Assembly: GCA_045647885.1 (NCBI GenBank) | Contig: JAZRMX010000013.1 | Coordinates: 1 to 15,675, forward strand | Reading direction: 5' to 3' | Length of the DNA: 15,675 nucleotides | Origin: HGM04593 sp045647885 | GTDB taxonomy: Bacteria; Bacteroidota; Bacteroidia; Bacteroidales; Bacteroidaceae | In this document: positions 7,247 to 14,625 of the stretch, in pieces | How positions within the stretch are numbered: position 1 is the first letter of the stretch | Layout: the number at the start of each line of letters is the position of its first letter | Made by a program: the position numbers and the translations under genes | Notes under the pieces: generated by a model | Told to the model about the DNA's origin: nothing | Database searches by the model: none | Seen by the model: the letters and a program-made list of their open reading frames with translations, nothing else

Positions 7247-7319
7247 CGCGTGATTTTGCGCCCGGCAGTTTGTGGCGTTACAAACAGGTAAAAAGTTTAA
7301 TTAAAAAATAGGAAATAGA

Positions 7320-7820
7320 ATGAAAAAATTATTTGTATTGGGATTTGCCTTGTGTGCAGTATTTGCGTTTACATCTTGTAAGACATCACAGTCGGAGTAT
7401 AAGAAAGCCTACGACCAGGCGCAGCAGTTGGAACTTGCTCAGGGTCAGGGCCAGGCTGACGAGCCCATTGAGATAGCTCCCGTGGTTTCTACAACAACAT
7501 CGTCTGTTGCAACAAACCTCGATACCACTTACCGCACCGAGAAGGTTGTTCTTGCTTCGGGTGCCGAGGGCTCTTTGAAGGACTTCAGCGTGGTTTGTGG
7601 CAGCTTCGGTCGCAAAGAGGGTGCAGAGTCAGTTAAAGAGGGCCTTATAGCACAGGGCTATAACGCAATCATCGTACAGAACCCCGAAACAGGTATGTAC
7701 CGCGTGGTTTGTGGCTCTTTCGATACAAAACAGCAGGCTGCTGAGTATCGTGCACAGTTCAAGGCCAATAACCCCGACAATGCCGATTTCCAGAAGGCGT
7801 GGTTGCTTTATAACAAGTAA
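7320..7820 (+). CDS. SPOR-domain lipoprotein
   Basis: This 166-residue protein begins with a lipoprotein signal: a basic MKK, a hydrophobic stretch and a lipobox-like FTSC with C20 as the lipidated residue. Mature residues 21-85 are a Gln/Thr/Ser-rich linker. A SPOR domain spans about 87-165, with the two characteristic halves FSVVCGSFGRKEGAESV and YRVVCGSFDTKQQAAEY, each carrying the VxxGSF strand. SPOR domains bind denuded peptidoglycan glycan strands, typically at division septa, so a role as an envelope lipoprotein tethered to the cell wall is likely. The cysteine before each GSF is unusual enough to mention and could form a disulfide. A mutarotase-like gene starts two bases after the stop. 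Confidence 0.88.
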   Translation: MKKLFVLGFALCAVFAFTSCKTSQSEYKKAYDQAQQLELAQGQGQADEPIEIAPVVSTTTSSVATNLDTTYRTEKVVLASGAEGSLKDFSVVCGSFGRKEGAESVKEGLIAQGYNAIIVQNPETGMYRVVCGSFDTKQQAAEYRAQFKANNPDNADFQKAWLLYNK

Positions 7821-7822
7821 TT

Positions 7823-8212
7823 ATGGAAGATATCTCTACCGGGTATAAGGTAAAGGAGTATGGCTGTGCCGTAAAGCGATATTGCCAGACCCTTGAACTG
7901 AAGGATAACCCGGAACTCATAGCCGAATACCGTCGCCGTCACAGCGAGGGCGAAGCGTGGCCCGAAGTCCTTAAGGGTATACGCGAAGTAGGTATTCTGG
8001 AGATGGAAATTTACCTTGTCGGTACCCGTCTTTTTATGATAGTGGAGACACCGCTCGATTTTGACTGGAACAAGGCAATGGCACGTCTGGCAACCCTGCC
8101 GCGTCAGCAAGAGTGGGAGGATTATATGTCTCTCTTTCAGCAGGCAGCCGAGGGTGCATCCTCCGACGAGAAGTGGAAATCTATGGAAAGAATCTTTCAC
8201 CTGTATGAATAA
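7823..8212 (+). CDS. L-rhamnose mutarotase (RhaM/DUF718) family protein
   Basis: This 129-residue soluble protein belongs to the RhaM family, which interconverts alpha and beta anomers of L-rhamnose. The region from 18 onward aligns with E. coli RhaM: LIAEYRRRH (32-40) corresponds to its HEEYQRRH with catalytic Tyr and His (Y36, H40 here), W46-P47-E48 to the WPE that follows, MEIYLVGTRLFMIVE (61-75) to its central strand pair, and the terminal RIFHL to its EVFYL. Here a 20-residue N-terminal extension precedes the RhaM core. No rhamnose catabolic gene is in the window; the gene instead follows a SPOR lipoprotein gene with a two-base gap, so it is probably in the same transcript. The exact sugar is therefore uncertain. 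A strong terminator follows. Confidence 0.85.
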   Translation: MEDISTGYKVKEYGCAVKRYCQTLELKDNPELIAEYRRRHSEGEAWPEVLKGIREVGILEMEIYLVGTRLFMIVETPLDFDWNKAMARLATLPRQQEWEDYMSLFQQAAEGASSDEKWKSMERIFHLYE

Positions 8213-8218
8213 ACTCTG

Positions 8219-8251
8219 AAATTTGCGGTTCTTCGGGGCCGCAAATTTTGT
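8219..8251 (+). terminator. Terminator after the mutarotase gene
   Basis: AAATTTGCGG (8219-8228) pairs perfectly with CCGCAAATTT (8239-8248) around a 10-base loop. A T-rich stretch follows, with a run of nine T at 8260-8268. Confidence 0.85.
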
Positions 8252-8303
8252 TATAAAAATTTTTTTTTAGCATTTGTTGGCTTAACCTTTCGGACTATTT
8301 GGT

Positions 8304-8311
8304 TACCTTTG
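8304..8311 (+). promoter_or_regulatory. Bacteroidota -7 promoter element before ruvX
   Basis: TACCTTTG matches TAnnTTTG exactly and is followed by C, 62 bases before the ruvX ATG. The -33 element is weak. It probably drives ruvX, def and the TPR gene together. Confidence 0.6.
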
Positions 8312-8372
8312 CAACAAATAACGGTGCGCTTTCGTGGCCGTTGATTGCGCAAACAGGCTTCAATAACATATT

Positions 8373-8795
8373 ATGGCACGACTATTAGCGATAGATTATG
8401 GCAAAAAACGTACCGGTATTGCAGTTACCGACGAGTTGCAGATAATTGCCAACGGGCTTGCGACGGTTGCAACCGTGGAGCTCGAAAAGTTCATTCTGTC
8501 CTACGTGGAGCGTGAGCCTGTGGAGAGAATCATCGTGGGGCTTCCCAAGCAGATGAATAATCAGCCATCGGAAAATATGGGGCGTATACAGCCTTTTGTG
8601 AACCGTTTGCGCAAGGTGTTGCCCAATATTCCAGTGGAGTACCACGACGAGCGTTTCACCTCGGTGCTTGCCCACCGTGCGATACTGGAGTCCGGTATTG
8701 GAAAGATGGCGCGTCGCGACAAGGCTCTTGTCGACGAGATAAGTGCCACAATTATACTGCAATCCTATATGGAGAGCCGCAGAATGCGAAGCTGA
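8373..8795 (+). CDS. ruvX: RuvX/YqgF putative Holliday-junction resolvase or pre-16S rRNA nuclease
   Basis: This 140-residue protein is YqgF/RuvX, an RNase H-fold nuclease. The family was named for predicted Holliday-junction resolution, and the E. coli member is also implicated in 5'-end maturation of 16S rRNA. The acidic active-site residues are in place: D8 in LAIDYGKKRTGIA, E93 in HDERFTS, and D121 in LVDEISATIILQSY. The strand IIVGLPKQMN at 53-62 is also typical. Length is normal (about 140). It is the first gene of a run with def (17-base gap) and the TPR gene, and a TACCTTTG promoter lies upstream. Confidence 0.94.
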   Translation: MARLLAIDYGKKRTGIAVTDELQIIANGLATVATVELEKFILSYVEREPVERIIVGLPKQMNNQPSENMGRIQPFVNRLRKVLPNIPVEYHDERFTSVLAHRAILESGIGKMARRDKALVDEISATIILQSYMESRRMRS

Positions 8796-8812
8796 ACAAA
8801 CATAAACAAGAT

Positions 8813-9370
8813 ATGATACTACCTATTTATCTCTACGGTCAGACCGTATTACGCAAAGTAGCCGAGGATATCACCCCCGACTACCCCGAGTTGAACAAGC
8901 TTATAGAAGATATGTTCGAAACAATGCACGCAGCCGAGGGAATCGGTCTTGCGGCGCCCCAGATAGGTCTTGCCATCCGCTTGGTTGTTGTAGACCTTGA
9001 TGTCCTTTCCGATGATTTCCCCGAATTCAAGGAGTTCCGTCGTGTATACATCAACGCAGAGATACTCGAGACTTCCGAGGATACGGAGTCTATGGAGGAG
9101 GGTTGCTTGAGCCTCCCCGGTATTCACGAAAAGGTTACACGCCCCACACGCATACACGTAAAATATCTCGACGAGAATTTTGTGGAGTACGACGAGTGGG
9201 TCGATGGTTACCTCGCTCGCGTAATGCAGCACGAATTTGACCACCTCGAGGGTAAGGTCTTTGCCGACCGCCTCTCTCCCTTGCGTCGTCAGATGAACAA
9301 GAACCGTCTTATGAACCTGCTCAAGGGCAAGGCTCACTGCACATACAAGACAAAGCGTGTGCTCAAATGA
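8813..9370 (+). CDS. def: Peptide deformylase
   Basis: This 185-residue cytoplasmic metalloenzyme removes the formyl group from the N-terminal methionine of nascent proteins. All three family motifs are intact: GIGLAAPQIG at 43-52, EEGCLSLPG at 95-103 with metal-ligand C98, and QHEFDHLEG at 139-147 with metal ligands H140 and H144 and catalytic E141. A short C-terminal tail rich in Lys and Arg (about 159-185) resembles other Bacteroidota forms. The start ATG is 17 bases after the ruvX stop, and the stop overlaps the start of the TPR gene in ATGA, so the three genes are likely one operon with translational coupling. Confidence 0.96.
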   Translation: MILPIYLYGQTVLRKVAEDITPDYPELNKLIEDMFETMHAAEGIGLAAPQIGLAIRLVVVDLDVLSDDFPEFKEFRRVYINAEILETSEDTESMEEGCLSLPGIHEKVTRPTRIHVKYLDENFVEYDEWVDGYLARVMQHEFDHLEGKVFADRLSPLRRQMNKNRLMNLLKGKAHCTYKTKRVLK

Positions 9371-11376
9371 TGTTGCGCAGAGCGATAATATCTCTTTTAC
9401 TGATTTTTGTGCTGTTGCCGCTCAAGGCGCAGCTCAATACAGACCGCATTATGCTCATTGGGCGTAATGCGCTCTATTTTGAGGATTATGTGCTCTCCAT
9501 CCAATACTTCAACAAGGTTATAGAGTCGAAACCTTTTCTTCACGAACCTTACTTTTTCCGTGGCCTTGCAAAATATTATCTCGACGACTACAGGGGTGCC
9601 GAGGAAGACCTTGACAAAGCGATAGAGAAGAATCCTTACGTTTCCCGCAGTTATCAGCTGCGCGGTATGTGTCGTGCAAAGCGCGACAGCGTGAATGGTG
9701 CAATGAGCGACTTCCGTATGGCCATAAAATATGACCCGCAAAACCCGTTGCTGTGGCAGAACCTTGCAGCGGCAGCCGCGCAGGGAAAGCGTTGGGACGA
9801 GGCTGCCGGAGTGGTGGACTCACTGCTGCTTTTTGCTCCGCGTTATACCACGGGTTATCTTATGCGTGTACACATAGCTATGGAACTCGGGGATAGTGCA
9901 ACTGCTGTGGGTATGGCCGATGAGGCTGTGAAAAGCGATGCTTATTCCAGTGATGTCTACGAGATGCGTGCAATTGTAAATGCCGAATATGGGCATTACG
10001 GCGTAGCCGAAGAGGATATCACGCGTGCCATAGAGCTTATGCCCGGCCGTTGTGGAAGCTATCTGAACCGCGCCCTCATAAGGTATCATCAGAATAATCT
10101 GCGTGGTGCAATGGAGGATTACGATATGGCACTCTATGTGGAGCCGGCAAGCTTTGTGGGGCATTATAACCGCGGTCTTCTGCGCATGCAGGTGGGCGAC
10201 GACAACCGCGCAATCGAGGATTTCGACTTTGTGCTTGGTATTGACGAAGACAATACTATGGCGCGTTTCAACCGTGCTTTGCTGCGCGACCAGACAGGCG
10301 ATTTGCGTGGCGCGGTGGAGGATTATACGCGTGTCCTTGCCGATTTTCCCTCCTTTGAGTATGGTTACCGCTGCCGCGCAGCGGCTCTTCGCAAGCTTGG
10401 CGATGTGAAGGCAGCCGAGAAGGACGAGGTGTGGCTCCTGCAGCGTATGACAGCCGGTATTACCGGGCAGTCGGGTAGTGCCGACGATGATGAACCGCGT
10501 GGGAAAACCCGTGAACGTTCGGACCGCAACGTGCGTAATTACAACAAAATGATAGCCTCCGAGCGTGGCTTTGACAAGGATTATACCACCGAGTATCGCG
10601 GCAAGGTGCAGAACAGGAACTCGGTTGTTGAACTTGAGCCGTTGTTTGTACTCACCTATTACGAGGACGACAAGGAATTGCGCACTGCCGGTTATTACCG
10701 TCCGGTAGAGGAGATGAACAAGAACTCTCTGTTGCCATATAAGGTGGTACTCACAAATAACGAGCGTGCGTTGGCTTCCAACGAGGTTGAGCGCCATTTT
10801 GCAAGTATCGACGCGCTCTCAAAGGATATTGACGAGCATCCCGAAGATATCTATATCCGTCTATCCCGTGCCGTGGATTACTATCTGGTGCAGGATCTCG
10901 ACGCAGCAATCAACGACCTCGATGTCGCGCTCACTCTCGAGGGTGAGCTGTGGAGTATCTATTTTGCACGTGCCTTCGTGCGGTATAAAATTCTGGAGGG
11001 GCAGCGCCTTGCCGATATGAATTCCACTGCAGGGGTGGCTGTAAAACGCGACGCTGGGCTCCCTAATATGGAATATCGCATAATAAAAGGCGACTTCGAC
11101 AAAGTGGTGGCTCTTATGCCCGATTTTCCACAAGCGTTCTTTAACCGCGGTAACGTGCAGGTGAAACTGAACGATTTCAAATCGGCAGTGGTGGATTACA
11201 GCGAGGCTATAAGGCTCGACGACAGGTTTGCCGAAGCTTATTATAACCGTGGCTTGGCATATCTGTACCTTGGAAACACCGAAGAAGCCATTGCCGATTT
11301 AAGCAAGGCGGGCGAGCTTGGAATTTTCTCGGCCTACAACGTAATCAAGCGTTATAAAGAGCAGGGCGAGCAGTAA
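9367..11376 (+). CDS. Exported tetratricopeptide-repeat protein
   Basis: This 669-residue protein starts with a signal peptide (MMLRR followed by a Leu/Ile-rich stretch, probable cleavage after LKA near residue 20), so it is likely periplasmic or outer-membrane associated. About ten consecutive TPR units cover residues 25-360, with repeating patterns such as YFFRGLAKYYLDDYRGAEEDLDKAIEKNP. A charged segment of about 110 residues (365-475) without TPR character follows. Two or three more TPR units end the protein, including AYYNRGLAYLYLGNTEEAIADL near the C-terminus. TPRs serve as protein-protein docking surfaces; no enzyme domain is visible and I do not know its partner. It overlaps def by four bases. 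Either ATG (9367 or 9370) can serve as the start. No clear terminator follows before the thrS promoter. Confidence 0.88.
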   Translation: MMLRRAIISLLLIFVLLPLKAQLNTDRIMLIGRNALYFEDYVLSIQYFNKVIESKPFLHEPYFFRGLAKYYLDDYRGAEEDLDKAIEKNPYVSRSYQLRGMCRAKRDSVNGAMSDFRMAIKYDPQNPLLWQNLAAAAAQGKRWDEAAGVVDSLLLFAPRYTTGYLMRVHIAMELGDSATAVGMADEAVKSDAYSSDVYEMRAIVNAEYGHYGVAEEDITRAIELMPGRCGSYLNRALIRYHQNNLRGAMEDYDMALYVEPASFVGHYNRGLLRMQVGDDNRAIEDFDFVLGIDEDNTMARFNRALLRDQTGDLRGAVEDYTRVLADFPSFEYGYRCRAAALRKLGDVKAAEKDEVWLLQRMTAGITGQSGSADDDEPRGKTRERSDRNVRNYNKMIASERGFDKDYTTEYRGKVQNRNSVVELEPLFVLTYYEDDKELRTAGYYRPVEEMNKNSLLPYKVVLTNNERALASNEVERHFASIDALSKDIDEHPEDIYIRLSRAVDYYLVQDLDAAINDLDVALTLEGELWSIYFARAFVRYKILEGQRLADMNSTAGVAVKRDAGLPNMEYRIIKGDFDKVVALMPDFPQAFFNRGNVQVKLNDFKSAVVDYSEAIRLDDRFAEAYYNRGLAYLYLGNTEEAIADLSKAGELGIFSAYNVIKRYKEQGEQ

Positions 11377-11419
11377 AATGCGGAGCTGCGATTTTTTATA
11401 ATAAAAAAAGATAATCCTT

Positions 11420-11450
11420 TTTGTATTTCCTCTATTTTTCACTATCTTCG
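11420..11450 (+). promoter_or_regulatory. Promoter for thrS
   Basis: TTTG (11420-11423) is followed after 19 bases by TATCTTCG (11443-11450) and C, one mismatch from TAnnTTTG. The leader to the ATG at 11524 would be about 68 bases. I see no T-box or operator-like structure in it. Confidence 0.5.
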
Positions 11451-11523
11451 CAAAGTTTGGAAGTAGTCACATCCGTGCTGTTTCCGCAATATCGTTGAAA
11501 TAAAATAAAAAATAGATACAATT

Positions 11524-13488
11524 ATGATTAAACTTAATTTTCCCGATGGCGACATCAAGGAATTTTCTTTCGAGGGGAAATCGTATATCGAATTGATTTC
11601 TTCCATCGACCCCAAACTTTTGAATAATGTTGTAGCCGCAAAAGATGGCGAAAAAATCATAGACTTGCGCGACGTGCCTGCCGATGGCGCCGATGTCCAG
11701 TTGGTGGGTATCGAGAGCAAAGAGGCGTTGCACATTCTTCGTCACACAGCAACTCACATTATGGCCGAGGCTGTTAAGCACCTCTTCCCCGAGGCAAAAC
11801 TCACAATAGGCCCGGCAACAGAAAACGGCTTCTTCTATGACTTCGACTGTCCTCCCTTTACCAAGGAGAACCTTGCCGAGATTGAGAAGGAGATGAAGAA
11901 AATTATAAAATCGAACCCCCGTATAGAGCGCAAGAGCGTTACCCGTGCCGAGGCTGTGGAGATGATGAAGGCTATGAACGAGCCTTATAAACTCGAACTT
12001 ATCGACGCAATCCCCGAGGGCGAGGATATTACCATCTATTCGCAGGACGATTTTGTAGACCTCTGTATGGGTCCCCACCTCTTGAATACAAGACTTATAA
12101 AGGGCTTCAAGCTTCTTTCTTCTTCAACAGCATACTGGCGTGCCGACAAGAATAACGCGGCTCTTGCCCGTATCTATGGTACAGCCTTCTTCTCAAAAGA
12201 GGAACTCGAGGCTTATTTGGAGCACCTTGAGCATATCAAGAATATTGACCACAACAAGATTGGTCGCGAAATGGAGCTCTTTACCACAGTTGATGTTATC
12301 GGTCAGGGATTGCCTCTCCTTATGCCTAAGGGTGCAAAAATTGTGCAGACCTTGCAACGCTGGATAGAAGATCTCGAAGACAACGAGTGGGGTTACATTC
12401 GTACAAAAACCCCTCTTATGGCAAAGAGCGATCTTTATAAAATCTCGGGTCACTGGGATCACTACAAAGACGGAATGTTTGTGCTCGGCGACGAGGAGAC
12501 CGACAAAGAGGTCTTTGCTCTCCGTCCTATGACTTGCCCCTTCCAGTACTATGTATACAAGGCAACCCAGCACTCTTACCGCGACCTTCCCTTGCGTTAC
12601 AGCGAGACATCGACACTCTTCCGTAACGAGGATTCTGGTGAGATGCACGGCCTTACCCGTGTGCGCCAGTTTACTATCAGTGAGGGACACCTTATTGTGC
12701 GCCCCGACCAGATGGTGGAGGAGTTCAAGAAGTGTCTTGCTCTTGCGAAACACGTAATGGAGACTCTTGGCCTGCAGAACGATGTAACATACGTTCTCGC
12801 AAAATGGAACCCCGAGAACCGTGCAAAATATATCGGTGAGGCGGAGGTTTGGGAGCAGACACAGCAACATATACGCGAGATGCTGATTGAACTTGATATT
12901 CCTTTCGTTGAGGAGACCGGTGGTGCAGCATTCTATGGCCCCAAGGTGGATATCAACGCAAAGAATGTATACGGCAAAGAGGATACAATGATTACCGTTC
13001 AGTGGGATGCTTTGTTGGCAGCACAGTTCGATATGTTCTACATCGACCAGAATGGCGAGAAGGTGCGTCCCTACATTATCCACCGTACAAGTATGGGTTG
13101 CTACGAGCGTACACTTGCTTGGCTCATTGAGAAATACGAGGGTAAATTCCCCACCTGGCTCTGCCCCGAACAGGTTCGCGTGCTCCCCATTTCGGAGAAG
13201 TATGGCGACTATGCTCACAAAGTAGCTGCCGAGCTCAAGAAAAACGGTGTACTCTGCTCTGTGGATAACCGTTCCGAGAAAATCGGTTACAAGATACGCG
13301 ACGCGCGCAACAACCGCATCCCCTATATGCTCGTGCTCGGCCAGCAAGAGGAAGAGCAGGGTACAGTTGCAGTACGCAGCCGTTTTGCAGGCGACGAGGG
13401 TGTGAAGCCCATCTCTGAGTTTATAGCGGCTATTACCGAGGAGATTCGCACACGCGCCATACGCAAGGAAGTGGTTCCTGCCAACTAA
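11524..13488 (+). CDS. thrS: Threonyl-tRNA synthetase
   Basis: This 654-residue class II aminoacyl-tRNA synthetase charges tRNA-Thr. All bacterial ThrRS domains are present: an N-terminal TGS domain (about 1-62); the editing domain with its HxxxH zinc-type motif (HTATH near residue 75) and the matching CMGPH (near 180); the catalytic core with motif 2 in the RPMTCP/LPLRYSE region; and a C-terminal anticodon-binding domain beginning at WLCPEQVRVLP. The three catalytic zinc ligands align with E. coli C334, H385 and H511 as C338, H389 and H520. It is full length, with its own promoter. It is separated from infC by a 12-bp hairpin that lacks a T-tract. Confidence 0.97.
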   Translation: MIKLNFPDGDIKEFSFEGKSYIELISSIDPKLLNNVVAAKDGEKIIDLRDVPADGADVQLVGIESKEALHILRHTATHIMAEAVKHLFPEAKLTIGPATENGFFYDFDCPPFTKENLAEIEKEMKKIIKSNPRIERKSVTRAEAVEMMKAMNEPYKLELIDAIPEGEDITIYSQDDFVDLCMGPHLLNTRLIKGFKLLSSSTAYWRADKNNAALARIYGTAFFSKEELEAYLEHLEHIKNIDHNKIGREMELFTTVDVIGQGLPLLMPKGAKIVQTLQRWIEDLEDNEWGYIRTKTPLMAKSDLYKISGHWDHYKDGMFVLGDEETDKEVFALRPMTCPFQYYVYKATQHSYRDLPLRYSETSTLFRNEDSGEMHGLTRVRQFTISEGHLIVRPDQMVEEFKKCLALAKHVMETLGLQNDVTYVLAKWNPENRAKYIGEAEVWEQTQQHIREMLIELDIPFVEETGGAAFYGPKVDINAKNVYGKEDTMITVQWDALLAAQFDMFYIDQNGEKVRPYIIHRTSMGCYERTLAWLIEKYEGKFPTWLCPEQVRVLPISEKYGDYAHKVAAELKKNGVLCSVDNRSEKIGYKIRDARNNRIPYMLVLGQQEEEQGTVAVRSRFAGDEGVKPISEFIAAITEEIRTRAIRKEVVPAN

Positions 13489-13511
13489 TGCCTTGCTTTA
13501 GCATAAAGAAA

Positions 13512-13552
13512 AATCAGAGCCCGTGAGTTTTAAACCTTGTCGGGCTCTGATT
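13512..13552 (+). terminator. Strong hairpin after thrS without a U-tract
   Basis: AATCAGAGCCCG (13512-13523) pairs perfectly with CGGGCTCTGATT (13541-13552), a 12-bp stem with a 17-base loop, starting 23 bases after the thrS stop. On the plus strand it is followed by GCG and an A-run, not T, so it is not a standard rho-independent terminator in that direction. It may stabilise the thrS 3' end, or allow read-through into infC. Confidence 0.45.
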
Positions 13553-13616
13553 GCGTAAAAAAAACGCCTATTTGTCGCATATTTTCAAAAAAATGCAAAA
13601 AAAAGAGCAAAACCTC

Positions 13617-13647
13617 TTCGTTATGTGATAAATAAGTAGTAAATTTG
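13617..13647 (+). promoter_or_regulatory. Promoter for infC-rpmI-rplT
   Basis: TTCG (13617-13620) and TAAATTTG (13640-13647) are spaced by 19 bases; the second element matches TAnnTTTG exactly. Transcription would start near 13653, giving a leader of about 56 bases that is A/T-rich and shows no strong hairpin. Confidence 0.6.
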
Positions 13648-13709
13648 CGTCGATTTTTTAGCAACATCAAAGAAAAGACATTTAAAAATACTTTATCATA
13701 ATTCAATTA

Positions 13710-14288
13710 ATGAAGAACGACAACATTAAGAATCAATATCGTATAAACGAACAGATTCGTGCAAACGAAGTGCGCATCGTGGGCGATGACGTGGAATCAA
13801 TGGTACTTCCCTTGCACAAGGCTCTCGACCTTGCCGATGAAAAAGGTCTTGACTTGGTGGAAATTTCTCCCACAGCCAACCCTCCCGTATGTCGTCTGAT
13901 AGAGTATTCAAAATTCCTTTATCAGCTGAAAAAACGCCAGAAAGAGCAGAAGGCAAAGCAGGTGAAGGTTGATGTTAAGGAGATTCGTTTCGGCCCTCAG
14001 ACCGACGACCACGACTACAACTTCAAGCTTAAGCACGCGATAAGCTTCCTCCAGGACGGCGACAAGGTAAAGGCTTATGTGTTTTTCAAAGGTCGCTCAA
14101 TCCTCTTTAAAGAGCAGGGCGAGATTTTGTTGCTCCGCTTTGCAAAAGACCTCGAGGAGTATGGTAAGCTCGATATGATGCCCGTGCTCGAGGGTAAGCG
14201 TATGACAATCATCGTGTCGCCCAAGAAGGCAACTCCTGCAAAGAAAGAGAAGCCCGCAAAGCCCGAAGCACCTAAAACAGAAGAATAA
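13710..14288 (+). CDS. infC: Translation initiation factor IF-3
   Basis: This 192-residue protein is IF-3, which binds the 30S subunit, checks start-codon pairing and prevents premature 50S joining. The N-terminal domain (about 8-75) has RINEQIRANEVRIVG and the LDLVEISPTANPPVCRL segment. A Lys/Gln-rich linker helix at 72-88 follows, then the C-terminal domain (about 88-170) with KEIRFGPQTDDHDYNFK and FLQDGDKVKAYVFFKGR. A tail of about 22 residues rich in Lys, Pro, Ala and Glu extends past the usual end. The start is a normal ATG rather than the AUU used for autoregulation in enterobacteria, so that control mode is not available here. It leads the conserved infC-rpmI-rplT operon. Confidence 0.97.
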   Translation: MKNDNIKNQYRINEQIRANEVRIVGDDVESMVLPLHKALDLADEKGLDLVEISPTANPPVCRLIEYSKFLYQLKKRQKEQKAKQVKVDVKEIRFGPQTDDHDYNFKLKHAISFLQDGDKVKAYVFFKGRSILFKEQGEILLLRFAKDLEEYGKLDMMPVLEGKRMTIIVSPKKATPAKKEKPAKPEAPKTEE

Positions 14289-14292
14289 AAAC

Positions 14293-14314
14293 GAGTAGTG
14301 TTGGATAGTACGCT
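14293..14314 (+). other. Small hairpin between infC and rpmI
   Basis: GTAGTGT (14293-14299) can pair with ACGCTAC (14308-14314), seven pairs including one G-U, around an 8-base loop. There is no adjacent T-run, so it is unlikely to terminate. It may be part of the rpmI leader structure or chance. Confidence 0.3.
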
Positions 14315-14347
14315 ACCGATAAATATTAACTAATAATTTTTTATAAA

Positions 14348-14545
14348 ATGCCAAAAGTTAAAACTAACTCCGGTGCCAAAAAAAGATTCGCTCTTACCGG
14401 AACAGGTAAAATTAAAAGAAAACATGCTTTCCACAGTCACATCCTGACTAAGAAGACAAAGAAGCAGAAGAGAAACCTTGTACACGTTACAACCGTTGAC
14501 GCTGCCAATGTTAAGAGTGTTAAGGAATTGTTGTCATTGCGTTAA
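14348..14545 (+). CDS. rpmI: 50S ribosomal protein L35
   Basis: This 65-residue basic protein is ribosomal protein bL35. The N-terminus MPKVKTNSGAKKRFALTGTG and the segment KRKHAFHSHILTKK are characteristic, and the length is normal. It lies 59 bases after infC and 80 bases before rplT, the standard IF3-L35-L20 order. Its ATG is preceded by a T-run and AAA, with no Shine-Dalgarno sequence, as in other genes of this window. Confidence 0.97.
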   Translation: MPKVKTNSGAKKRFALTGTGKIKRKHAFHSHILTKKTKKQKRNLVHVTTVDAANVKSVKELLSLR

Positions 14546-14562
14546 GTATTGTATTATTAACC

Positions 14563-14610
14563 GAATGTATTAGCAGAAAAGCTCGTTAAAAAGGAACGGC
14601 GCTAACATTC
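14563..14610 (+). promoter_or_regulatory. Compound stem-loop upstream of rplT, candidate L20 autoregulatory element
   Basis: An outer stem pairs GAATGT (14563-14568) and TAGC (14571-14574) with GCTAACATTC (14601-14610), ten pairs with a two-base bulge (AT). After a six-base purine-rich bulge (14575-14580) an inner stem pairs GC and CGTT (14581-14587) with AACGGC (14595-14600), with one bulged T, around a seven-base loop. The structure ends 15 bases before the rplT ATG. In E. coli and Bacillus, L20 represses this operon by binding a stem that mimics its 23S rRNA site; the location and shape here suggest a similar role, which is inference. Confidence 0.5.
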
Positions 14611-14625
14611 AAAAGAATTAAAACT

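Noticed and set aside
9820..10797. 325-codon frame antisense to the TPR gene
   Set aside because: Shadow frame; Cys/His/Ile-rich low-information translation with no promoter.
11377..11400. Terminator between the TPR gene and thrS
   Set aside because: There is a T6 at 11392-11397, but the preceding bases give only a 4-5 bp weak pairing (GCAG/CTGC), not a convincing stem.
12193..13347. 384-codon frame antisense to thrS
   Set aside because: Shadow of the thrS coding frame; the protein shows no family features and thrS is unmistakable.
13648..13709. L20-type leader upstream of infC
   Set aside because: The leader is only about 60 bases, A/T-rich, and I could not pair it into the two-helix structure of Bacillus L20 leaders.
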